Shown: one piece after another, positions 8,663 to 17,949 of the stretch
How the letters are laid out: each line of letters begins with the position of its first letter
Numbering within the stretch: position 1 is the stretch's first letter
Assembly: GCF_014645195.1 (NCBI RefSeq)
Contig: NZ_BMLK01000014.1
Span: forward strand, 62,001 to 126,000
DNA from: Novosphingobium indicum
GTDB lineage: Bacteria > Pseudomonadota > Alphaproteobacteria > Sphingomonadales > Sphingomonadaceae
Reading direction: 5' to 3'
DNA: 64,000 bases
Position numbers and translations under genes: made by a program
Notes under the pieces: model-generated
Seen by the model: only the letters and a program-made list of their open reading frames with translations
Told to the model about the DNA's origin: nothing
Databases searched by the model: none

Positions 8663-9960
8663 CAGAACTTCACCCGGGCGCCGAGCGAAAAGACCAGCGC
8701 GGATGCGTCTGTGAGCGTGCCGTCCACCAGGATCGGCGTTTGTACCGGCGTGCCGGCGTAGGCAGCCGTTGTGCGGTCGATCGAGGCGTCCTTGAACGAG
8801 ATGTACGAGGCCGCCGCATCGACGGTGAAGGCGTCGCTGACGGCATAGCTGGTGCCGGCCGAGAAGTTCCAGCGATCCGAGTCCGGCACGCGCGCGTCAC
8901 GCTCGCCGTCGCGGGTCGGCGTTCCGGCGTATTGCACACCGGCGCGGACCGTCCACTGCGGGCTCACCATGTAATCGGCGCCGACGGCGTAGCTCCAGCT
9001 GTTCTTGTAGTTCTCCGGAATCGACACATTGAGCGGGTCGCCCAGATCGATGCTGTCGAACTCGCTCCAGCCGTAGCGCACGACCTGGCCGTTGAGAGTC
9101 AGCTTGTCGGTGGCACGGTAGCGGATGCTGCCCACGGCCTGCCAGGGGGTGGAGAACCTGGCCTTGGTGGCGATAGTGCCGTTCTGGCCCGCGAGCGGTC
9201 CGAGCAGGCCGGTTGTTTCCACTTCACCTTTCAGCGTGTGCTCGACGCTCGACTTGTAAGAGAGGCCGAGCGACAGCGGACCGGTGTGGTACTGCGCACC
9301 GACCGACCAGCCTAAATCCCAGCCGTTGCCCGAGAGCTTCTGGTGACCGTCTGCCAGCAGCGGCGAGAGGTTGGGCAGCGCGTTGCTGAGCGTCGCGTCG
9401 GCATATTCGATGTTGAGGCCAGCGCCGAGCTTCAGGCCCGGGGACAGTTCCACGGCGACCGTCGGCTGGATGTCGATGGTGCGCAGCTTGGTCTTGTCCG
9501 CCGTGTAGCGGGCCCAGCTGTCAGCCGAGTAGTTCGTGGTGAACGAATAGGGCGAAGTGACCGCGAGGCCGACCGCGACCTTGCCGAAGCCATAGGCGAC
9601 CGCGCCGGAGGGCAGAAGGCCGTTGTTGATCGGGTTTTTCTCAACCGGATCGCCGCCGACCGAAGCGGGCGCCTGGCCCGGGCGGACGATGACCGTACCC
9701 TGGTCAGAAACCTTGCCGCTCGGCAGGATGGCGCTGGCATGCACGGCAGCCTCGCCGCCTTCCATGCCGGCGATGGCAGCGGGGTTCCACCAGATGGAAT
9801 CGACACCGGTGTCCGCGGCCTCACCGGAAAAGGCGCGGCCCTGTGCGCGGACCGATTGTTCCTGAAGGTAGAAAGCCTGGGCATGGGCGGCTCCGGCCAT
9901 GCCGAGGGCGAGGGCAGAGGCCGTGCCGGAGAGAAGTATGCGACCGTAAATCTTTTTCAT
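8662..9960 (-). CDS. fadL: FadL-type outer-membrane fatty acid transporter
   Basis: Predicted 432-aa outer-membrane beta-barrel. A signal peptide (cleavage after AGAAHA) precedes the FadL N-terminal hatch signature 'AFYLQEQSVRAQGRAFSGEAA' and 'DSIWWNPAAIAGM'. The protein ends in an aromatic residue (GARVKF), as barrel proteins do. It would let long-chain fatty acids cross the outer membrane. It is the first gene of fadL-fadD-merR-tesB; 45 bp separate it from the DUF2147 gene upstream, so both may share a transcript. Confidence 0.92.
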   Translation of the reverse strand: MKKIYGRILLSGTASALALGMAGAAHAQAFYLQEQSVRAQGRAFSGEAADTGVDSIWWNPAAIAGMEGGEAAVHASAILPSGKVSDQGTVIVRPGQAPASVGGDPVEKNPINNGLLPSGAVAYGFGKVAVGLAVTSPYSFTTNYSADSWARYTADKTKLRTIDIQPTVAVELSPGLKLGAGLNIEYADATLSNALPNLSPLLADGHQKLSGNGWDLGWSVGAQYHTGPLSLGLSYKSSVEHTLKGEVETTGLLGPLAGQNGTIATKARFSTPWQAVGSIRYRATDKLTLNGQVVRYGWSEFDSIDLGDPLNVSIPENYKNSWSYAVGADYMVSPQWTVRAGVQYAGTPTRDGERDARVPDSDRWNFSAGTSYAVSDAFTVDAAASYISFKDASIDRTTAAYAGTPVQTPILVDGTLTDASALVFSLGARVKF

Positions 9961-10005
9961 TTTTTGGTATCTCCCAAAGTCATTCGTATCGGGTGCAACG
10001 CACGA

Positions 10006-10440
10006 TCATGGCATCCGGGTCCATGTCTGCGTCTTGCACAGGGGCCAGACGATGCAGCCCTTGAGTTTGAGGGTGTTGGTGCCTGTGGGGGTTATCGTTG
10101 CCTTGTAGGTGCCTCCGTCTTCCGCATTGTAGACCCAGCCGCTGGTCCACTTGTCGTCGTCGCGCTCGAAACCGCCGAGCATCTTCAAGCTCTTCACGCG
10201 GCGCGAACGCTTGCTTTCATCCTTGTTGTTCACATCGCGCAGGTCGGGATTTTCGCGAATGCCATCCGAATTGATCAGTGTTCCACAGATCGATTCGCCG
10301 CAGCGGGAGATCTCCACCACGCTATGACGTGTGGGCGTCTGCCACTTGCCCAGCACGGAGTCCGGGCTGGCCGCGAAAGCCGGGTTTGCGAGCGCGGCAG
10401 CGGCAACCAAAGCCGCGCCTGCGGGTTTGCGTAATGTCAT
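10006..10440 (-). CDS. Exported DUF2147 protein
   Basis: Predicted 144 aa with a signal peptide ending ANPAFA. The mature part has the DUF2147 pattern: 'GKWQTPTRHSVVEISRCGESICGTLI' near the N-terminus and 'GWVYNAEDGGTYKATIT' followed by 'LKLKGCI'. DUF2147 proteins form small lipocalin-like barrels of unknown function. The start is ATG 10440 with AAAGG just upstream; longer in-frame extensions lack a signal peptide at the right place. It is the first leftward gene from the divergent promoter region shared with the thiolase gene. Confidence 0.85.
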   Translation of the reverse strand: MTLRKPAGAALVAAAALANPAFAASPDSVLGKWQTPTRHSVVEISRCGESICGTLINSDGIRENPDLRDVNNKDESKRSRRVKSLKMLGGFERDDDKWTSGWVYNAEDGGTYKATITPTGTNTLKLKGCIVWPLCKTQTWTRMP

Positions 10441-10550
10441 GAGCGACCTTTCAATCTTCTCTCTCCTTGACCCCTGTTTTTCCGGTCCGGAGCGATCGCA
10501 AGAGGATGCTCGGCCGGGGGCTGATGTCGCGTTCCTAGACCAAAATTTGC

Positions 10551-10585
10551 TTGACGTATAGGGAAAGAATTGCACCTATAGGGAA
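10551..10585 (+). promoter_or_regulatory. Promoter candidate with two TATAGGGAA direct repeats
   Basis: TTGACG (10551-10556) and CCTATA (10575-10580) are separated by 18 bp and could form a sigma-70 promoter toward the thiolase gene. TATAGGGAA occurs at 10557-10565 and again at 10577-10585, two helical turns apart, each followed by GAATT after 0-1 nt. The repeats surround the putative -10 and may be regulator binding sites. Confidence 0.4.
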
Positions 10586-10651
10586 GAATTTGAGCACAGC
10601 GACGATCCGGCGCATGAATGTCTGCGCCGTTTCCGCGGATGGAGAGAATGC

Positions 10652-11785
10652 ATGCAAAGCATCGTGATCGCGGGCTACGCCCGTTCCCCGTTTCATTTGG
10701 CAAACAAGGGCGCTCTGGCGCGGGTTCGTCCCGACGACCTGACCGCGCAGGTGATTCGCGGGCTGATCGGAAAGACCGGTGTCGATCCCGCTGACCTCGA
10801 GGATCTCGTCGTGGGTTGTGCGTTTCCCGAAGGCGAGCAGGGCCTCAATGTCGCACGCCTGATCGGTTTGCTGGCGGACCTGCCTATTTCGGTGGGCGGC
10901 ATGACGGTGAACCGTTTCTGCGGCTCTTCGATGAGTGCCATTCACTACGCCATGGGCCAGATCGCCTTAGGCGCGGGCGAGGCGTTCATCTGCGCTGGCG
11001 TCGAATCGATGAGCCGGGTGCCGATGATGGGCTTCAACCCCATGCCCAACCCGGCACTGGCCAAGAAGAGCGCCGTCTACATGAGCATGGGCGAGACCGC
11101 CGAGAATGTCGCGGCCAAGTATGAGATCAGCCGCAGCGAACAGGAAGCGCTTGCCGTCGAAAGCCAGAAGCGCGCCGCCGCGGCCCGCGAAGCCGGCAAG
11201 TTCACGGACGAGATCGTCCCGATCGAAACCAAGGGCGGAACCGTCAGCGAAGACGGTGCGATCCGTCCGGGCACGACGGCCGAGGACTTGGCAGGCCTCA
11301 AGCCTGCCTTCGATGCCAACGGCACGGTGACTGCCGGCACCTCTTCGCCGCTCACGGACGGCGCGAGCGCCGTGCTCGTGACCACCGAGGACTATGCCCG
11401 CAAGCACGACCTGCCGATACTGGCGCGGATCAAGTCGGTCAGCATCAGCGGCTGCGCGCCCGAGACGATGGGCCTTGGCCCGATCATTTCCAGCCAGAAG
11501 GCGATGGAGCGTGCCGGCATCACCGCCGCCGATCTCGACGTTGTCGAACTGAACGAGGCCTTCGCGTCGCAGGCGATTGCCTGCATCAAGGATCTCGGTC
11601 TCGATCCGGTCAAGACCAATATCGACGGCGGCGCCATCGCCATCGGTCACCCGCTCGGCGCGACCGGCGGGCGCATCGTCGGCAAGGCGGCGGAACTGCT
11701 CAAGCGTGAAGGCGGCAAATATGCGCTCGCCAGCCAGTGCATTGGCGGCGGACAGGGCATTGCCACCGTGCTGGAGGCGGTGTGA
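10652..11785 (+). CDS. fadA: Acetyl-CoA acyltransferase (beta-ketothiolase)
   Basis: Predicted 377-aa thiolase for the last step of beta-oxidation (3-ketoacyl-CoA + CoA to acetyl-CoA + shortened acyl-CoA). The nucleophile Cys90 lies in 'VNRFCGSSM', the catalytic His in 'IAIGHPLGATGG' and the second Cys in 'CIGGGQG'. Its TGA overlaps the ATG of the next gene by one base. Probably transcribed with the two following genes from the promoter near 10551. Confidence 0.93.
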   Translation: MQSIVIAGYARSPFHLANKGALARVRPDDLTAQVIRGLIGKTGVDPADLEDLVVGCAFPEGEQGLNVARLIGLLADLPISVGGMTVNRFCGSSMSAIHYAMGQIALGAGEAFICAGVESMSRVPMMGFNPMPNPALAKKSAVYMSMGETAENVAAKYEISRSEQEALAVESQKRAAAAREAGKFTDEIVPIETKGGTVSEDGAIRPGTTAEDLAGLKPAFDANGTVTAGTSSPLTDGASAVLVTTEDYARKHDLPILARIKSVSISGCAPETMGLGPIISSQKAMERAGITAADLDVVELNEAFASQAIACIKDLGLDPVKTNIDGGAIAIGHPLGATGGRIVGKAAELLKREGGKYALASQCIGGGQGIATVLEAV

Positions 11786-14109
11786 TGGCTGATACGATCC
11801 GCAAGGTCTGCGTGATCGGTGCGGGCACCATGGGTGCCGGCATCGCCGCGCAGGTCGCCAATGCCGGCGTGCCGGTGGTTCTGCTCGATATCGTCCCCAA
11901 GGAAGGCAGCAATCGCAACGCCATCGCCGAAGGCGCCGTGGCGAAGATGCTCAAGACCGAGCCTGCGCCCTTCATGAGCAAGAGCGCGGCCAGGCTGGTC
12001 GAGACCGGCAATATCGAAGACCATCTCGACAAGGTCGCCGAGTGCGACTGGGTGATCGAGGCGGTGATCGAGCGGCTCGACATCAAGCAGGGCCTCTACG
12101 CCAAGCTCGAAGCGGTGAAGCGCGACGGTACGGCGGTTTCGTCGAACACATCGACAATCCCGCTCGCCAACCTCGTGGAGGGACGCTCGGACGCGTTCAA
12201 GCGCGACTTCCTGATCACGCACTTCTTCAATCCGCCGCGTTACATGCGCCTGCTGGAGATCGTCACCGGTCGCGATACGGACGCCGCTGTCGCCGCGAAG
12301 GTCGAGCAGTTCGCCGACGTCGCGATGGGCAAGACGGTGGTTCAGGCCAACGACACCCCCGGCTTCATCGCCAACCGCATCGGCACCTACTGGATCCAGC
12401 TCGGCATCAATGCCGCGTTCGACATGGGGCTGACCGTGGAACTCGCCGATGCCATCGTAGGCAAGCCGATGGGCGTACCCAAGACCGGCATCTTCGGCCT
12501 TGTCGATCTGGTCGGCATCGACCTGATGCCGCACCTGCAGGCGAGCCTCACCTCGACGCTGCCCAAGGACGATCCCTATCACGCGATCGCGCGCACCATG
12601 CCGCTGATCGAGAAAATGATCGCCGACGGCTATACCGGTCGCAAGGGCAAGGGCGGATTCTACCGCCTGAACAAGGAGATGGGCCGCCGCAAGGAAGCCA
12701 TCGACTTGCAGACCGGCGAATATCGCGAAAAGATCAGCCCCCGCGGTCCTTCGGGTCGCGCCGCGAAGGGTGATCTGCAGGCGCTGGTAGAGAGCAAGGG
12801 CGATATCGGCGCCTACGCCTGGGCCGTCCTTGGCGGGACGCTGGCCTATGCCGCCAGCCTCGTGCCGTCGGCCGCCGCCGATGTGGTCGCCATCGATGAC
12901 GCGATGAAGCTCGGCTACAACTGGAAGGCCGGTCCCTTCGAGATGATCGACACGCTCGGCGCCAGGTATCTGACCGAGCGGCTCGAAGCCGAAGGCCAGC
13001 CGGTGCCGGAGATCCTCAAGCTTGCCGGTGAGCGTACGTTCTACCGGATCGAGGATGGCAAGCGCCAGTTCCTCGGGCTCGACGGCGAATACCACGATGT
13101 GGTTCGCCCCGAAGGTGTGCTGCGCCTTGCCGATGTGAAGCTCTCTTCCAAGCCGCTCCTCAAGAACGGCTCCGCGGCGCTGTGGGATGTAGGCGACGGT
13201 GTGGCCTGCCTTGAATTCACCGGCAAGATGAATGCGCTCGACGGCGAGGTGATGAAGCTCATCGTCAAGGCCATTCCGCTGGTGCAGTCGCAGTACAAGG
13301 CGCTGGTCGTCTATACCGACGCCGACAGCTTCTCGGCGGGTGCCAACCTCGGTCTTGCGCTCTTTGCGCTCAATATCGCTGCCTACAGCGAGATCGAGAA
13401 GCTCGTCGCGGGCGGGCAGATGGCCTACAAGGGGCTTAAGTACGCGCCGTTCCCGGTCGTGGGCGCCCCGGCCGGCCTCGCGGTCGGCGGCGGGTGCGAG
13501 ATCCTGCTCCACTGTGACGCGATCCAGGCCCATGCCGAGCTCTACACCGGCCTCGTCGAATGCGGCGTCGGTCTCGTGCCGGGTTGGGGCGGCAATGGCG
13601 AGATGCTGGATCGCGCGCGCAATGCCAAGATGATGCCGCGTGGGCCGATGCCGCTGGTCGCCAAGGTGTTCGAGACGGTCTCGACCGCCACGGTCTCCAA
13701 GTCTGCCGCGCAGGCCAAGGAAATGCTGTTCCTGCGCCCCGACGACGGGATCACCATGAACCGCGACCGTCTGCTCTACGATGCCAAGCAGAAGGCGCTT
13801 TCGCTGGTGGATGATTACACGCCGCCCGAAGCGCCGGAATTCCGTCTGCCGGGGCCCAGCGGCCGCGAGGCGCTGAGCATGGCAGCGCAGGGCTTCCGCA
13901 AGCAGGGCAAGGCGACCGAATACGACATGGTCGTTTCCGACGCTCTGGCAGCGGTGCTGACGGGCGGCGATGCCGATCCGCTCGATACCGTGAGGGAGCA
14001 GGAATTGCTCAAGCTGGAACGCGAAACGTTCATGCGGCTGGTCCGCGAGCCGCGCTCCGTCGCCCGGGTCGAGCACATGATGGAAACCGGCAAGCCGCTG
14101 CGGAATTGA
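11785..14109 (+). CDS. 3-hydroxyacyl-CoA dehydrogenase / enoyl-CoA hydratase fusion (FadN-like order)
   Basis: Predicted 774-aa bifunctional enzyme. The N-terminal NAD-binding Rossmann motif 'CVIGAGTMGAGIAAQVANAG' and 'ITHFFNPPRYMRLLEIV' belong to the dehydrogenase. The C-terminal third has the crotonase fold ('LEFTGKMNALDGEVMKLI', 'SFSAGANLGL', 'AGLAVGGGCEILLHCD'). This order (dehydrogenase first) is that of FadN, opposite to FadB. Start ATG 11785 (MADTIRKV) sits in a TGATG junction with the thiolase. It would hydrate enoyl-CoA and oxidise the 3-hydroxy product. Confidence 0.92.
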   Translation: MADTIRKVCVIGAGTMGAGIAAQVANAGVPVVLLDIVPKEGSNRNAIAEGAVAKMLKTEPAPFMSKSAARLVETGNIEDHLDKVAECDWVIEAVIERLDIKQGLYAKLEAVKRDGTAVSSNTSTIPLANLVEGRSDAFKRDFLITHFFNPPRYMRLLEIVTGRDTDAAVAAKVEQFADVAMGKTVVQANDTPGFIANRIGTYWIQLGINAAFDMGLTVELADAIVGKPMGVPKTGIFGLVDLVGIDLMPHLQASLTSTLPKDDPYHAIARTMPLIEKMIADGYTGRKGKGGFYRLNKEMGRRKEAIDLQTGEYREKISPRGPSGRAAKGDLQALVESKGDIGAYAWAVLGGTLAYAASLVPSAAADVVAIDDAMKLGYNWKAGPFEMIDTLGARYLTERLEAEGQPVPEILKLAGERTFYRIEDGKRQFLGLDGEYHDVVRPEGVLRLADVKLSSKPLLKNGSAALWDVGDGVACLEFTGKMNALDGEVMKLIVKAIPLVQSQYKALVVYTDADSFSAGANLGLALFALNIAAYSEIEKLVAGGQMAYKGLKYAPFPVVGAPAGLAVGGGCEILLHCDAIQAHAELYTGLVECGVGLVPGWGGNGEMLDRARNAKMMPRGPMPLVAKVFETVSTATVSKSAAQAKEMLFLRPDDGITMNRDRLLYDAKQKALSLVDDYTPPEAPEFRLPGPSGREALSMAAQGFRKQGKATEYDMVVSDALAAVLTGGDADPLDTVREQELLKLERETFMRLVREPRSVARVEHMMETGKPLRN

Positions 14110-14151
14110 TTTAAAAGGAAAACGGGCACGACAGCTATTGATCACCCAACC

Positions 14152-14242
14152 TTCGTCATTGCGAGCGGCGTAGCCGCGCGGCAATCCAGATTGGGCGTAT
14201 ACCGCCCTGGATTGCTTTGCCCTTCGGGCTCGCAATGACGAA
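14152..14242. repeat. Intergenic palindromic repeat, family 1, copy A
   Basis: Outer arms TTCGTCATTGCGAG and CTCGCAATGACGAA are perfect inverses; inner arms GCAATCCAG and CTGGATTGC also pair. Compared with the copy at 35188-35279 it is in the opposite orientation. Occupies most of the gap between the beta-oxidation fusion gene and the acyl-CoA dehydrogenase gene. Confidence 0.85.
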
Positions 14243-14284
14243 CGGATTGGAATTCGAGATGCGACGCCCGCGAGGAGAGTGACA

Positions 14285-16075
14285 ATGCAGGTCTACGAAG
14301 CACCTTTGCGCGACATGAAGTTCGTGCTGCACGAGCTTCACAACGATGACGGTTTCGGCAATCTCGAGGCGCTGGAGGAATTCACGCCCGATCTCGTCGA
14401 TGCCGTGCTGGAAGAAGCGGCCAAGGTCGCGCAGGAAGTGCTCCTGCCGCTCAACCGCTCGGGCGACATTGAGGGGTGCACCGTTGAAAACGGCGGCGTG
14501 CGCACCCCCAAGGGTTTCAAGGAAGCCTACGATCTGTTCCGCGAGGGCGGCTGGTGCGCCCTGGCGTCCGACCCCGAATGGGGTGGGCAGGGCCTGCCCG
14601 AGCAGGTGAACAAGATGACCGAGGAGATGATCTGCTCGGCCAACCTCTCGTTCAGCCTCTATCCAGGCCTCACCCATGGCGGCACCACCGCGATGGAAGC
14701 CTATGCCAGCGACGAGCTCAAGCAGGCCTACCTGCCCAAGATGGTCTCCGGCGAATGGTCGGGCACCATGTGCCTTACCGAGGCGCATTGCGGTACCGAC
14801 CTCGGCATGCTGCGCACCAAAGCGGTGCCGCAGGATGACGGCTCGTACAAGCTGACCGGCGGCAAGATCTTCATCTCGGCCGGCGAGCACGACCTGACCG
14901 AGAACATCATCCATCTCGTTCTCGCGCGCATGCCCGATGCGCCTGCCGGGGTGAAGGGCATCAGCCTGTTCCTCGTGCCCAAGTACCTGCCCAAGGACGA
15001 CGGTACGCCCGGTGAAGCCAACGGCGTTTCGGTCGCCGCCATCGAGCACAAGATGGGCCTCAAGGCTTCGGCCACCTGCCAGCTCAATTTCGACGATTCC
15101 GTCGGCTGGCTGGTCGGCAAGCCCAACAAGGGTCTGGAGGCCATGTTCAAGATGATGAATACCGAGCGCGTCTCGGTGGGCATCCAGGGACTTGGCGTGG
15201 GCGAGGCAGCCTATCAGTCCGCCGTCTGGTACGCCAAGGAGCGCGTCCAGGGCCGCTCGCTGTCGGGCGTGAAGAACCCGGACGGCCCGGCCGACCCGAT
15301 CATCGTTCACCCCGACGTGCGCCGCATGCTCATGACCATGCGCGCCTACAACGAAGGCTGCCGCGCGCTGTCGGGCTGGGTGAGCCGCGCGCTCGATGCC
15401 GAGAAGTTCTCGACCGATCCCGAAGTGAAGCAGCGGGCTGAAGACTTCATCGCGCTGATGACGCCGGTGGTGAAGGCCGTCTTCACCGATCTCGGCTTCG
15501 AGACGGCGAACCTCGGCGTGCAGTGCTACGGCGGTCACGGCTACATCGCCGAGAGCGGCGTGGAGCAATACGTGCGCGATGCGCGTATCGCCATGATCTA
15601 CGAAGGCACCAACGGCATTCAGGCGCTCGACCTCGTCGGCCGCAAGCTGCCCGCGCATATGGGCCGCTACCTGCGCTCGTTCTTCCACCCCGTCTCGCAG
15701 TTCATCGAGGCGAACAAGGAGCACGAGACGTTCGGCAAGATGATCGAAGGACTGGAAAAGGCCTTTGGCGCGCTTCAGCTTTCGACCGCGACGATTGCCG
15801 AAAAGGGCATGAAGGACCCGGAAGAAGCCGCTGCCGCCGCGACCGAGTACACCCGCCTGCTGGGTCTCGTCGCCATGGGCTACTGCTTCGCCAAGGCGGC
15901 CCTGCTGGCACAGGCCAAGCTGGCCGAAGGCAGCGAGGAAACCGCCTTCTACAAGGCCAAGATCACCACGGCGCGCTTCTACTTCGACCGCATCCTGCCG
16001 CAGGCGACCGCTGCGTTCCTGGCGATCAAGTCGGGCAAGGCCTCGATGATGGAGCTGGAAGCCGACGCGTTCTGA
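14285..16075 (+). CDS. Acyl-CoA dehydrogenase with C-terminal extension
   Basis: Predicted 596-aa flavoenzyme that oxidises acyl-CoA to 2-enoyl-CoA. 'MCLTEAHCGTDLGMLRTKA' (FAD/substrate region), 'GGKIFISAGEHDLTENI' and 'RIAMIYEGTNGIQALDLVGRKL' (catalytic Glu) are family motifs. About 120 residues after the usual ACAD core match the helical extension of 590-600-aa ACADs such as the DmdC type. ATG 14285 has GAGGAGAG upstream; an in-frame GTG two codons earlier is less likely. Third rightward gene of the beta-oxidation locus, separated from the others by the palindromic repeat. Confidence 0.92.
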   Translation: MQVYEAPLRDMKFVLHELHNDDGFGNLEALEEFTPDLVDAVLEEAAKVAQEVLLPLNRSGDIEGCTVENGGVRTPKGFKEAYDLFREGGWCALASDPEWGGQGLPEQVNKMTEEMICSANLSFSLYPGLTHGGTTAMEAYASDELKQAYLPKMVSGEWSGTMCLTEAHCGTDLGMLRTKAVPQDDGSYKLTGGKIFISAGEHDLTENIIHLVLARMPDAPAGVKGISLFLVPKYLPKDDGTPGEANGVSVAAIEHKMGLKASATCQLNFDDSVGWLVGKPNKGLEAMFKMMNTERVSVGIQGLGVGEAAYQSAVWYAKERVQGRSLSGVKNPDGPADPIIVHPDVRRMLMTMRAYNEGCRALSGWVSRALDAEKFSTDPEVKQRAEDFIALMTPVVKAVFTDLGFETANLGVQCYGGHGYIAESGVEQYVRDARIAMIYEGTNGIQALDLVGRKLPAHMGRYLRSFFHPVSQFIEANKEHETFGKMIEGLEKAFGALQLSTATIAEKGMKDPEEAAAAATEYTRLLGLVAMGYCFAKAALLAQAKLAEGSEETAFYKAKITTARFYFDRILPQATAAFLAIKSGKASMMELEADAF

Positions 16076-16084
16076 ACCATCCAG

Positions 16085-16207
16085 TCCTCCCTGTTCCCAG
16101 GGGGAATGGGGAGGTGGCATTCGCGCAGCGAACGACGGAGGGGTTTCGTGCCCCTCCACCACCGCTGCGCGGCGTTCCCCTTCCCCATCGCTGCGCGACA
16201 GGGAGGA
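16085..16207. repeat. Nested inverted repeat between acyl-CoA dehydrogenase and FAD oxidoreductase genes
   Basis: Outer arms TCCTCCCTGT (16085-16094) and ACAGGGAGGA (16198-16207) pair perfectly, with further internal complementarity (GGGGAATGGGGAGG region against CCCCTTCCCC). It is a non-coding palindromic repeat of about 123 bp and may form a hairpin in the 3' region of the acyl-CoA dehydrogenase mRNA. Confidence 0.7.
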
Positions 16208-16253
16208 TGAAGGAACGATAGCGCCCCGGCCAAATCACCGCTAAAGGCGCGCC

Positions 16254-17903
16254 ATGCTTCGCCTGACCGATCTTGCGCTTCCGCTCGACCATACGCCTGC
16301 CGACCTCGAACAGGCGGTCTGCGAGCGGCTGGGCATTGCGCCCGGCGATCTCGAACGCCTGACCGTGGCGAGGCGCGGCAACGATGCGCGGCGCAAGGCG
16401 GCGATCAAGCTGGTCTATTCGTTCGACGTGATCGTGCGCGACGAGGCCGAAGTGCTCGCGCGCTTCGCCGACGATCCGCACGTCCGGCCCACGCCCGATA
16501 CCTCCTACAAGTTCGTCACGCGCGCGCCTGATGGCTACGAGGGCCCGCGCCCGGTGGTGATCGGCGCCGGACCCTGCGGCCTGCTGGCCGCACTCGTGCT
16601 GGCGCAGATGGGCTTCAAGCCGATCATCATCGAACGCGGCAAGGCCGTGCGCGAGCGGACCAAGGATACCTGGGGCCTCTGGCGCCGCTCGGTGCTCGAT
16701 CCGGAAAGTAACGTGCAGTTCGGCGAAGGCGGGGCGGGCACGTTCTCCGACGGCAAGCTCTACAGCCGTATCAAGGACCAGCGCCATCTCGGTCGCAAGG
16801 TGCTGACCGAATTCGTGAAGGCCGGTGCACCCGACGACATTCTCACCGAAGCGCATCCGCACATCGGCACATTCCGCCTCGTCACCATGGTCATGTCGAT
16901 GCGCGAGACGATCGAGAAGCTTGGCGGCGAATACCGCTTCCAGACCCGCGTCGAGGACTTCGAAGTGGAAGAGGGCGAGGATGGCACCCGCCGTCTGGCC
17001 GGGCTGCATCTCTCGACCGGCGAATACCTGCCCGCCAGCCACGTGATCATGGCCGTGGGCCATTCGGCGCGTGACACATTCCATGTGCTCCGCGATCGCG
17101 GCGTGCACATCGAGGCCAAACCCTTCGCCATCGGCGTGCGCATCGAACATCCGCAAAGCTGGATCGACAAGGCCCGCTATGGCCCCAACGCAGGCAACGA
17201 CATCCTCGGCGCGGCGGCCTATTCGCTCTCGCACAAGTGCAGCAATGGCCGCACGGTCTATTCGTTCTGCATGTGCCCGGGCGGGCGCGTGGTCGCCGCC
17301 ACCAGCGAGGAAGGCCGCGTCGTCACCAACGGCATGAGCCAGTATTCGCGCGCCGAGTTCAACGCCAATTCGGGCCTCGTGGTCGATATCGATCCTGAAC
17401 GCGATTACCCCGGCGATCCGCTGGCGGGCATCGCCTTTCAGCGCAAGTTCGAGGAACTGGCCTTCAAGGCGGGTGGCTCCAACTACAAGGCGCCCGGTCA
17501 GAAGCTGGGCGACTTCCTTGAGGACAAGCCTTCCGCCGAGTTCGGTGAAGTGACGCCCAGCTATCAGCCCGGCGTGCACCTGACCGATCTCAAGCAGTGC
17601 CTGCCCGACTTCGTGATCGAGTCCATCCGCGAGGCGCTGCCGGTTTTCGGGCGGCAGGTGCCGGGCTACGATCATCCCGACGTGGTGATGACTGGTGTGG
17701 AGACGCGTACGTCCTCTCCGGTGCGCATCACCCGTGGCCGCGATTTCCAGAGCCTCAATACGCGGGGGCTTTATCCGGCGGGCGAGGGCGCAGGCTATGC
17801 GGGCGGCATTCTGTCGGCTGCCGTAGATGGCATTCGCGTGGCGGAGGCCTTGGCGCTGGAACTGGTGCCGGGCTTCGACAAGCTCAGCCTGAGCGGAGAA
17901 TGA
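16254..17903 (+). CDS. FAD-dependent dehydrogenase (COG2509-like)
   Basis: Predicted 549 aa. An N-terminal region of about 90 residues is followed by a dinucleotide-binding motif 'PVVIGAGPCGLLAALVLAQMGF'. Then come the family motifs 'FGEGGAGTFSDGKLYSRIKD', 'MAVGHSARDTFHVLRDRGV', 'CMCPGGRVVAATSE', and near the C-terminus 'GLYPAGEGAGYAGGILSAAVDG'. This is the large uncharacterised bacterial flavoprotein family of about 530-550 aa; no substrate is established. It is followed 46 bp later by another flavoprotein gene in the same direction. Confidence 0.85.
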   Translation: MLRLTDLALPLDHTPADLEQAVCERLGIAPGDLERLTVARRGNDARRKAAIKLVYSFDVIVRDEAEVLARFADDPHVRPTPDTSYKFVTRAPDGYEGPRPVVIGAGPCGLLAALVLAQMGFKPIIIERGKAVRERTKDTWGLWRRSVLDPESNVQFGEGGAGTFSDGKLYSRIKDQRHLGRKVLTEFVKAGAPDDILTEAHPHIGTFRLVTMVMSMRETIEKLGGEYRFQTRVEDFEVEEGEDGTRRLAGLHLSTGEYLPASHVIMAVGHSARDTFHVLRDRGVHIEAKPFAIGVRIEHPQSWIDKARYGPNAGNDILGAAAYSLSHKCSNGRTVYSFCMCPGGRVVAATSEEGRVVTNGMSQYSRAEFNANSGLVVDIDPERDYPGDPLAGIAFQRKFEELAFKAGGSNYKAPGQKLGDFLEDKPSAEFGEVTPSYQPGVHLTDLKQCLPDFVIESIREALPVFGRQVPGYDHPDVVMTGVETRTSSPVRITRGRDFQSLNTRGLYPAGEGAGYAGGILSAAVDGIRVAEALALELVPGFDKLSLSGE

Positions 17904-17909
17904 AAACAA

Positions 17910-17946
17910 CCCTTCTTCTTCCGCTCGTCCTGAGCTTGTCGAAGGG
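17910..17946. repeat. Fragment of a CTCGTCCTGAGCTTGTCGAAGGG-type repeat
   Basis: Short repeat in the 46-bp gap between two FAD-oxidoreductase genes. CCCTTC (17910-17915) and GAAGGG (17941-17946) form the arms. The element reaches the start codon of the next gene and provides the only purine-rich stretch (GAAGGG) that could serve as its ribosome binding site. Confidence 0.55.
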
Positions 17947-17949
17947 CGA

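Noticed and set aside
11647..14235. An 862-codon open frame antisense to the beta-oxidation fusion gene
   Set aside because: High GC leaves few stop codons in the opposite frame. The translation is a low-complexity Arg/Gly/His/Asp mix without motifs, and the sense gene has full family motifs.
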